The notes below the pieces were generated by a model. That model was not told where the DNA came from. It ran no database searches and saw only the letters and a list, made by a program, of their open reading frames with translations. A stretch of DNA of 64,000 bases from Branchinecta lynchi (Eukaryota; Arthropoda; Branchiopoda; Anostraca; Branchinectidae): contig JAKZAP010000080.1 of NCBI GenBank assembly GCA_023053575.1, forward strand, positions 124,001 through 188,000. Direction: 5' to 3'. This document shows, piece by piece, positions 53,774 to 63,694 of this stretch (position 1 is its first letter; every line of letters begins with the position of its first letter). The translations under genes were made by a program, and so were the position numbers.

Positions 53774-55808
53774 TTGGTTTTCCCGAAAGGTTTGTTTCCC
53801 CACAAGGTTGGTTTTCCCACAAGGTTGGTTTTCCCGCAGGTTTTGTTTTCCCACAAGGTTAGTTTTCCCGCAAGGTTTGTTTTCCCACAAGGTTAGTTTT
53901 CCCACAAGGTTTGTTTCCCCACAAGGTTTGTTTCCCCACAAGGTTTGTTTTCCCACAAGGATTGTTTTCTCACAAGGTTTGTTTTCCCACTGTGTTGGTT
54001 TTCCCAAAAGGTTCGCTTTCCCGCAAGGTTGGTTTTCCCACAAGGTTGGTTTTCCCGCAGGGTTTGTTTTCCCATAAGGTTGGTTTTCCCACAAGGTTTG
54101 TTTTCTCACAAGGTTTGTTTTCCCACAAGGTTTGTTTTCCCACAAGGTTTGTTTTCCCACAAGGTTTGTTTTCCCACTAGGTTTGTTTGTTTTCCCACAA
54201 GGTTTGTTTTCCCACAAGGTTTGTTTTCCCACTAGGTTTGTTTTCCCACAAGGTTGGTTTTCCCACAAGGTTAGTTTTCCCACAAGGTTAGTTTTCCCGC
54301 AAGTTTTGTTTCCCCACAAGGTTTGTTTTCCCACAAGGATTTTTTTCTCACAAGGTTTGTTTTCCTACTAGGTTTGTTTCCCCACAAGGTTTGTTTTCCC
54401 ACAAGGTTTGTTTTCCCCCAAGGTTTGTTTTCCCGCAAGGTTGGTTTTCCCACAAGGTTTGTTTTCCCACTGTGTTGGTTTTCCCAAAAGGTTCGCTTTC
54501 CCACAAGGTTGGTTTTCCCACAAGGTTGGTTTTCCCGCACAGTTGCTTACCCCATAAGGTTGGTTTTCCCACAAGGTTTGTTTTCTCACAAGGTTTGTTT
54601 TCCCACTAGGTTGTTTTTCCCACTAGGTTGGTTTTCCCACAAGGTTTGTTTTCCCACAAGCTTTGTTTTCCCCCAAGGTTGGTTTTCCCGCAAGGTTGGT
54701 TTTAACACAAGGTTTGTTTTCCCACTGTGTTGGTTTTCCCAAAAGGTTCGCTTTCCCGCAAGGTTGGTTTTCCCACAAGGTTTGTTTCCCCACAAGGTTT
54801 GTTTTCCCATAAGGTTTGTTTTCCCACAAGGTTTGTTTTCCCACAAGGTTTGTTTTCCCACAAGGTTGGTTTTCCCGAAAGGTTTGTTTCCCCACAAGGT
54901 TTGTTTTCCCACTAGGTTTGTTTTCCCATAAGGTTGGTTTTCCCACAAGGTTTGTTTTCTCACAAGGTTTGTTTTCCCACTAGGTTTGTTTCCCCACAAG
55001 GTTTGTTTTCTCACAAGGTTTGTTTTCCCACAAAGTTTGTTTTCCCACAAGGTTTGTTTTCCCACAAGGTTTGTTTTCCCACAAGGTTGGTTTTCCCGAA
55101 AGGTTTGTTTCCCCACAAGGTTGGTTTTCCCACAAGGTTGGTATTCCCGCAGGGTTTGTTTTCCCACAAGGTTAGTTTTCCCGCAAGGTTTGTTTCCCCA
55201 CAAGGTTTGTTTTCCCACAAGGATTGTTTTCCCACTAGGTTTGTTTCCCCACAAGGTTTGTTTTCCCACAAGGTTTGTTTTCCCCCAAGGTTGGTTTTCC
55301 CGCAAGGTTGGTTTTCCCACAAGGTTTGTTTTCCCACTGTGTTGGTTTTCCCAAAAGGTTCGCTTTCCCACAAGGTTGGTCTTCCCACAAGGTTGGTTTT
55401 CCCGCAGGGTTGCTTTCCCCATAAGGTTGGTTTTCCCACAAGGTTTGTTTTCTCACAAGGTTTGTTTTCCCACTAGGTTGTTTTTCCCACTAGGTTGGTT
55501 TTCCCACAAGGTTTGATTTCCCACAAGCTTTTTTTTCCCCCAAGGTTGGTTTTCCCGCAAGGTTGGTTTTCCCACAAGGTTTGTTTTCCCACTGTGTTGG
55601 TTTTCCCAAAAGGTTCGCTTTCCCGCAAGGTTGGTTTTCCCACAAGGTTTGTTTCCCCACAAGGTTTGTTTTCCCATAAGGTTTGTTTTCCCACAAGGTT
55701 TGTTTTCCCACAAGGTTTGTTTTCCCACAAGGTTTGTTTTCCCACAAGGTTGGTTTTCCCGCAAGGTTGGTTTTCCCACAAGGTTTGTTTTCCCACTGTG
55801 TTGGTTTT

Positions 55809-55823
55809 CCTTGTGGGGAAAGG
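55809..55823 (+). repeat. Micro-inverted unit, R2 second
   Basis: Identical segment 2,050 bp after the previous one and 6,917 bp after 48,892, matching the super-HOR offset. Confidence 0.9.
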
Positions 55824-58800
55824 TTGGTTTTCCCGAAAGGTTTGTTTCCCCACAAGGTTGGTTTTCCCACAAGGTTGGTTTTCCCGCAGGTTTTGTTTTC
55901 CCACAAGGTTAGTTTTCCCGCAAGGTTTGTTTTCCCACAAGGTTAGTTTTCCCACAAGGTTTGTTTCCCCACAAGGTTTGTTTCCCCACAAGGTTTGTTT
56001 TCCCACAAGGATTGTTTTCTCACAAGGTTTGTTTTCCCACTGTGTTGGTTTTCCCAAAAGGTTCGCTTTCCCGCAAGGTTGGTTTTCCCACAAGGTTGGT
56101 TTTCCCGCAGGGTTTGTTTCCCCATAAGGTTGGTTTTCCCACAAGGTTTGTTTTCTCACAAGGTTTGTTTTCCCACAAGGTTTGTTTTCCCACAAGGTTA
56201 GTTTTCCCGAAAGGTTTGTTTCCCCACAAGGTGGGTTTTCCCACAAGGTTGGTTTTCCCGCAGGGTTTGTTTTCCCACAAGGTTAGTTTTCCCGCAAGGT
56301 TTGTTTCCCCACAAGGTTTGTTTTCCCACAAGGATTGTTTTCTCACAAGGTTTGATTTCCTACTAGGTTTGTTTCCCCACAAGGTTTGTTTTCCCACAAG
56401 GTTTGCTTTCCCCCAAGGTTGGTTTTCCCGCAAGGTTGGTTTTCCCACAAGGTTTGTTTTCCCACTGTGTTGGTTTTCACAAAAGGTTCGCTTTCCCACA
56501 AGGTTGGTTTTCCCACAAGGTTGGTTTTCCCGCAGGGTTGCTTTACCCATAAGGTTGGTTTTCCCACAAGGTTGGTTTTCCCACAAGGTTAGTTTTCCCG
56601 AAAGGTTTGTTTCCCCACAAGGTGGGTTTTCCCACAAGGTTGGTTTTCCCGCAGGGTTTGTTTTCCCACAAGGTTAGTTTTCCCGCAAGGTTTGTTTCCC
56701 CACAAGGTTTGTTTTCCCACAAGGATTGTTTTCTCACAAGGTTTGATTTCCTACTAGGTTTGTTTCCCCACAAGGTTTGTTTTCCCACAAGGTTTGCTTT
56801 CCCCCAAGGTTGGTTTTCCCGCAAGGTTGGTTTTCCCACAAGGTTTGTTTTCCCACTGTGTTGGTTTTCCCAAAAGGTTCGCTTTCCCACAAGGTTGGTT
56901 TTCCCACAAGGTTGGTTTTCCCGCAGGGTTGCTTTACCCATAAGGTTGGTTTTCCCACAAGGTTTGTTTTCTCACAAGGTTTGTTTTCCCACTAGGTTGT
57001 TTTTCCCACTAGGTTGGTTTTTCCCACTAGGTTTGTTTTCCCACAAGCTTTGTTTTCCCCCAAGGTTGGTTTTCCCGCAAGGTTGGTTTTAACACAAGGT
57101 TTGTTTTCCCACTGTGTTGGTTTTCTCAAAAGGTTCGCTTTCCCGCAAGGTTGGTTTTTCCACAAGGTTTGTTTCCCCACAAGGTTTGTTTTCCCATAAG
57201 GTTTGTTTCCCCACAAGGTTTGTTTTCCCACTAGGTTTGTTTTCCCATAAGGTTGGTTTTCCCACAAGGTTTGTTTTCTCACAAGGTTTGTTTTCCCACT
57301 AGGTTTGTTTCCCCACAAGGTTTGTTTTCTCACAAGGTTTGTTTTCCCACAAGGTTTGTTTTCCCCCAAGGTTGGTCTTCCCGCAAGGTTGGTTTTCCCA
57401 CAAGGTTTGTTTTCCCACTGTGTTGGTTTTCCCAAAAGGTTCGCTTTCCCACAAGGTTGGTCTTCCCACAAGGTTGGTTTTCCCGCAGGGTTGCTTTCCC
57501 CATAAGGTTGGTTTTCCCACAAGGTTTGTTTTCTCACAAGGTTTGTTTTCCCACTAGGTTGTTTTTCCCACTAGGTTGGTTTTCCCACAAGGTTTGATTT
57601 CCCGCAAGCTTTTTTTTCCCCCAAGGTTGGTTTTCCCGCAAGGTTGGTTTTCCCACAAGGTTTGTTTTCCCACTGTGTTGGTTTTCCCAAAAGGTTCGCT
57701 TTCCCGCAAGGTTGGTTTTCCCACAAGGTTTGTTTCCCCACAAGGTTTGTTTTCCCATAAGGTTTGTTTTCCCACAAGGTTTGTTTTCCCACAAGGTTTG
57801 TTTTCCCACAAGGTTGGTTTTCCCAAAAGGTTCGCTTTCCCACAAGGTTGGTTTTCCCACAAGGTTGGTTTTCCCGCAGGGTTGCTTTACCCATAAGGTT
57901 GGTTTTCCCACAAGGTTTGTTTTCAAACAAGGTTTGTTTTCCCACTAGGTTGTTTTTCCCACTAGGTTGGTTTTCCCACTAGGTTTGTTTTCCCACAAGC
58001 TTTGTTTTCGACCAAGGTTGGTTTTCCCGCAAGGTTGGTTTTAACACAAGGTTTGTTTTCCCACTGTGTTGGTTTTCCCAAAAGGTTTGCTTTCCCGCAA
58101 GGTTGGTTTTCCCACAAGGTTTGTTTCCCCACAAGGTTTGTTTTCCCATAAGGTTTGTTTCCCCACAAGGTTTGTTTTCCCACTAGGTTTGTTTTCCCAT
58201 AAGGTTGGTTTTCCCACAAGGTTTCTTTTCTCACAAGGTTTGTTTTCCCACTAGGTTTGTTTCCCCACAAGGTTTGTTTTCTCACAAGGTTTGTTTTCCC
58301 ACAAGGTTTGTTTTCCCACAAGGTTTGTTTTCCCACAAGGTTTGTTTTCCCACAAGGTTTGTTTTCCCGAAAGGTTTGTTTCCCCACAAGGTTGGTTTTC
58401 CCACAAGGTTGGTATTCCCGCAGGGTTTGTTTTCCCACAAGTTTAGTTTTCCCGCAAGGTTTGTTTCCCCACAAGGTTTGTTTTCCCACAAGGATTGTTT
58501 TCCCACTAGGTTTGTTTCCCCACAAGGTTTGTTTTCCCACAAGGTTTGTTTTCCCCCAAGGTTGGTTTTCCCGCAAGGTTGGTTTTCCCACAAGGTTTGT
58601 TTTCCCACTGTGTTGGTTTTCCCAAAAGGTTCGCCTTCCCACAAGGTTGGTTTTCCCACAAGGTTGGTTTTCCCGCAGGGTTGCTTTCCCCATAAGGTTG
58701 GTTTTCCCACAAGGTTTGTTTTCTCACAAGGTTTGTTTTCCCACTAGGTTGTTTTTTCCCACTAGGTTGGTTTTCCCACAAGGTTTGTTTTCCCACAAGC

Positions 58801-61629
58801 TTTGTTTTCCCCCAAGGTTGGTTTTCCCGCAAGGTTGGTTTTCCCACAAGGTTTGTTTTCCCACTGTGTTGGTTTTCCCAAAAGGTTCGCTTTCCCGCAA
58901 GGTTGGTTTTCCCACAAGGTTTGTTTCCCCACAAGGTTTGTTTTCCCATAAGGTTTGTTTTCCCACAAGGTTGGTTTTCCCACAAGGTTTGTTTTCCCAC
59001 AAGGTTTGTTTTCCCACAAGGTTGGGTTTCCCACAAGGTTGGTTTTCCCACAAGGTTTGTGTTCCCACTGTGTTGGTTTTCCCAAAAGGTTCGCTTTCCC
59101 ACAAGGTAGGTTTTCCCACAAGGTTGGTTTTCCCGCAGGGTGGCTTTCCCCATAAGGTTTGTTTTCCCACAAGGTCTGTTTTCCTACAAGGTTTGTTTTC
59201 CCACAAGGTTTGTTTTCCCGAAAGGTTTGTTCCCCCACAAGGTTGGTTTTCCCACAAGGTTGGTTTTCCCGCAGGGTTTGTTTTCCCACAAGGTTAGTTT
59301 TCCCGCAAGGTTTGTTTTCCCACAAGGTTAGTTTTCCCACAAGGTTTGTTTCCCCTCAAGGTTTGTTTCCCCACAAGGTTTGTTATCCCACAAGGTTTGT
59401 TTTCTCACAAGGTTTGTTTTCCCACAAGGTTTGTTTTCCCACAAGGTTTGTTTTCCCACAAGGTTTGTTTTCCCACAAGGTTGGTTTTCCCGCAAGGTTG
59501 GTTTTCCCACAAGGTTTGTTTTCCCACTGTGTTGGTTTTCCCAAAAGGTTCGCTTTCCCACAAGGTTGGTTTTCCCACAAGGTTGGTTTTCCCGCAGGGT
59601 TGCTTTCAGCATAAGGTTTGTTTTCCCACAAGGTTTGTTCTCCCACAAGGTTTGTTTTCCCACAAGGTTGGTTTTCCCGCAAGGTTAGTTTTCCCACAAG
59701 GTTTGTTTCCCACAAGGTTTGTTTTCCCACAAGGTTTGTTTTCCCACAAGGATTGTTTTCTCACAAGGTTTGTTTTCCCACTGTGTTGGTTTTCCCAAAA
59801 GGTTCGTTTTCCCACAAGGTTTGTTTTCCCACAAGGTTAGTTTTCCCACAAGGTTTTTTTCCCCACAAGGTTTGTTTCCCCACAAGGTTTGTTTTCCCAC
59901 AAGGTTAGTTTTCCCACAAGGTTTGTTTTCTCACAAGGTTTGTTTTCCCACAAGGTTTGTTTTCCCACAAGGTTTGTTTCCCCACAAGGTTGGTTTTCCC
60001 ACAGGGTTTGTTTTCCCACAAGGTTAGTTTTCCCGAAAGGTTTGTTTCCCCACAAGGTGGGTTTTCCCACAAGGTTGGTTTTCCCGCAGGGTTTGTTTTC
60101 CCACAAGGTTAGTTTTCCCGCAAGGTTTGTTTCCCCACAAGGTTTGTTTTCCCACAAGGATTGTTTTCTCACAAGGTTTGTTTTCCTACTAGGTTTGTTT
60201 CCCCACAAGGTTTGTTTTCCCACAAGGTTTGTTTTCCCCCAAGGTTTGTTTTCCCGCAAGGTTGGTTTTCCCACAAGGTTTGTTTTCCCACTGTGTTGGT
60301 TTTCCCAAAAGGTTCGCTTTCCCACAAGGTTGGTTTTCCCACAAGGTTGGTTTTCCCGCACAGTTGCTTACCCCATAAGGTTGGTTTTCCCACAAGGTTT
60401 GTTTTCTCACAAGGTTTGTTTTCCCACTAGGTTGTTTTTCCCACTAGGTTGGTTTTCCCACAAGGTTTGTTTTCCCACAAGCTTTGTTTTCCCCCAAGGT
60501 TGGTTTTCCCGCAAGGTTGGTTTTAACACAAGGTTTGTTTTCCCACTGTGTTGGTTTTCCCAAAAGGTTCGCTTTCCCGCAAGGTTGGTTTTCCCACAAG
60601 GTTTGTTTCCCCACAAGGTTTGTTTTCCCATAAGGTTTGTTTTCCCACAAGGTTTGTTTTCCCACAAGGTTTGTTTTCCCACAAGGTTGGTTTTCCCGAA
60701 AGGTTTGTTTCCCCACAAGGTTTGTTTTCCCACTAGGTTTGTTTTCCCATAAGGTTGGTTTTCCCACAAGGTTTGTTTTCTCACAAGGTTTGTTTTCCCA
60801 CTAGGTTTGTTTCCCCACAAGGTTTGTTTTCTCACAAGGTTTGTTTTCCCACAAAGTTTGTTTTCCCACAAGGTTTGTTTTCCCACAAGGTTTGTTTTCC
60901 CACAAGGTTGGTTTTCCCGAAAGGTTTGTTTCCCCACAAGGTTGGTTTTCCCACAAGGTTGGTATTCCCGCAGGGTTTGTTTTCCCACAAGGTTAGTTTT
61001 CCCGCAAGGTTGGTTTCCCCACAAGGTTTGTTTTCCCACAAGGATTGTTTTCCCACTAGGTTTGTTTCCCCACAAGGTTTGTTTTCCCACAAGGTTTGTT
61101 TTCCCCCAAGGTTGGTTTTCCCGCAAGGTTGGTTTTCCCACAAGGTTTGTTTTCCCACTGTGTTGGTTTTCCCAAAAGGTTCGCTTTCCCACAAGGTTGG
61201 TCTTCCCACAAGGTTGGTTTTCCCGCAGGGTTGCTTTCCCCATAAGGTTGGTTTTCCCACAAGGTTTATTTTCTCACAAGGTTTGTTTTCCCACTAGGTT
61301 GTTTTTCCCACTAGGTTGGTTTTCCCACAAGGTTTGATTTCCCACAAGCTTTTTTTTCCCCCAAGGTTGGTTTTCCCGCAAGGTTGGTTTTCCCACAAGG
61401 TTTGTTTTCCCACTGTGTTGGTTTTCCCGAAAGGTTCGCTTTCCCGCAAGGTTGGTTTTCCCACAAGGTTTGTTTCCCCACAAGGTTTGTTTTCCCATAA
61501 GGTTTGTTTTCCCACAAGGTTTGTTTTCCCACAAGGTTTGTTTTCCCACAAGGTTTGTTTTCCCACAAGGTTGGTTTTCCCGCAAGGTTGGTTTTCCCAC
61601 AAGGTTTGTTTTCCCACTGTGTTGGTTTT

Positions 61630-61644
61630 CCTTGTGGGGAAAGG
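61630..61644 (+). repeat. Micro-inverted unit, R3 first
   Basis: Identical segment 7,871 bp after 53,759, matching the R2-to-R3 offset. Confidence 0.9.
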
Positions 61645-63679
61645 TTGGTTTTCCCGAAAGGTTTGTTTCCCCACAAGGTTGGTTTTCCCACAAGGTTGGT
61701 TTTCCCGCAGGTTTTGTTTTCCCACAAGGTTAGTTTTCCCGCAAGGTTTGTTTTCCCACAAGGTTAGTTTTCCCACAAGGTTTGTTTCCCCACAAGGTTT
61801 GTTTCCCCACAAGGTTTGTTTTCCCACAAGGATTGTTTTCTCACAAGGTTTGTTTTCCCACTGTGTTGGTTTTCCCAAAAGGTTCGCTTTCCCGCAAGGT
61901 TGGTTTTCCCACAAGGTTGGTTTTCCCGCAGGGTTTGTTTTCCCATAAGGTTGGTTTTCCCACAAGGTTTGTTTTCTCACAAGGTTTGTTTTCCCACAAG
62001 GTTTGTTTTCCCACAAGGTTTGTTTTCCCACAAGGTTTGTTTTCCCACTAGGTTTGTTTGTTTTCCCACAAGGTTTGTTTTCCCACAAGGTTTGTTTTCC
62101 CACTAGGTTTGTTTTCCCACAAGGTTGGTTTTCCCACAAGGTTTGTTTTCCCACAAGGTTAGTTTTCCCGCAAGTTTTGTTTCCCCACAAGGTTTGTTTT
62201 CCCACAAGGATTGTTTTCTCACAAGGTTTGTTTTCCTACTAGGTTTGTTTCCCCACAAGGTTTGTTTTCCCACAAGGTTTGTTTTCCCCCAAGGTTTGTT
62301 TTCCCGCAAGGTTGGTTTTCCCACAAGGTTTGTTTTCCCACTGTGTTGGTTTTCCCAAAAGGTTCGCTTTCCCACAAGGTTGGTTTTCCCACAAGGTTGG
62401 TTTTCCCGCACAGTTGCTTACCCCATAAGGTTGGTTTTCCCACAAGGTTTGTTTTCTCACAAGGTTTGTTTTCCCACTAGGTTGTTTTTCCCACTAGGTT
62501 GGTTTTCCCACAAGCTTTGTTTTCCCACAAGCTTTGTTTTCCCCCAAGGTTGGTTTTCCCGCAAGGTTGGTTTTAACACAAGGTTTGTTTTCCCACTGTG
62601 TTGGTTTTCCCAAAAGGTTCGCTTTCCCGCAAGGTTGGTTTTCCCACAAGGTTTGTTTCCCCACAAGGTTTGTTTTCCCATAAGGTTTGTTTTCCCACAA
62701 GGTTTGTTTTCCCACAAGGTTTGTTTTCCCACAAGGTTGGTTTTCCCGAAAGGTTTGTTTCCCCACAAGGTTTGTTTTCCCACTAGGTTTGTTTTCCCAT
62801 AAGGTTGGTTTTCCCACAAGGTTTGTTTTCTCACAAGGTTTGTTTTCCCACTAGGTTTGTTTCCCCACAAGGTTTGTTTTCTCACAAGGTTTGTTTTCCC
62901 ACAAAGTTTGTTTTCCCACAAGGTTTGTTTTCCCACAAGGTTTGTTTTCCCACAAGGTTGGTTTTCCCGAAAGGTTTGTTTCCCCACAAGGTTGGTTTTC
63001 CCACAAGGTTGGTATTCCCGCAGGGTTTGTTTTCCCACAAGGTTAGTTTTCCCGCAAGGTTTGTTTCCCCACAAGGTTTGTTTTCCCACAAGGATTGTTT
63101 TCCCACTAGGTTTGTTTCCCCACAAGGTTTGTTTTCCCACAAGGTTTGTTTTCCCCCAAGGTTGGTTTTCCCGCAAGGTTGGTTTTCCCACAAGGTTTGT
63201 TTTCCCACTGTGTTGGTTTTCCCAAAAGGTTCGCTTTCCCACAAGGTTGGTCTTCCCACAAGGTTGGTTTTCCCGCAGGGTTGCTTTCCCCATAAGGTTG
63301 GTTTTCCCACAAGGTTTGTTTTCTCACAAGGTTTGTTTTCCCACTAGGTTGTTTTTCCCACTAGGTTGGTTTTCCCACAAGGTTTGATTTCCCACAAGCT
63401 TTTTTTTCCCCCAAGGTTGGTTTTCCCGCAAGGTTGGTTTTCCCACAAGGTTTGTTTTCCCACTGTGTTGGTTTTCCCAAAAGGTTCGCTTTCCCGCAAG
63501 GTTGGTTTTCCCACAAGGTTTGTTTCCCCACAAGGTTTGTTTTCCCATAAGGTTTGTTTTCCCACAAGGTTTGTTTTCCCACAAGGTTTGTTTTCCCACA
63601 AGGTTTGTTTTCCCACAAGGTTGGTTTTCCCGCAAGGTTGGTTTTCCCACAAGGTTTGTTTTCCCACTGTGTTGGTTTT

Positions 63680-63694
63680 CCTTCTGGGGAAAGG
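63680..63694 (+). repeat. Micro-inverted unit, R3 second, with a private substitution
   Basis: CCTTCTGGGGAAAGG: one base (G to C) differs from the other five copies, 2,050 bp after 61,630. It shows that mutations accumulate after block duplication. Confidence 0.9.

Larger units (their letters stand above)
50037..56953 (-). repeat. Right-arm super-HOR, copy R2
   Basis: Same order as R1. Here the 2-kb sub-block offset is 2,050 bp (marker units 52,646 and 54,696; micro-inversions 53,759 and 55,809). The following copy starts 6,917 bp later. The 391-bp duplication of R1 is present at the equivalent place (about 56,220-56,950), so it predates the super-HOR duplication. Confidence 0.87.
43962..62583 (-). 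repeat. Right-arm marker unit family (GGTTTTAACACAAGG type), eleven copies
   Basis: TTGGTTTTAACACAAGG (GTGTTAAAA in place of GTGGGAAAA on the - strand) starts at 43,962, 45,780, 47,779, 50,166, 50,829, 52,646, 54,696, 57,083, 58,035, 60,517 and 62,567. Spacings reproduce the 1,999, 2,050, 6,867, 6,917 and 7,871-bp HOR offsets. The GG-to-TT change resembles the left-arm marker, but the downstream TCAGA is absent. Common descent is possible but unproven. Confidence 0.9.
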
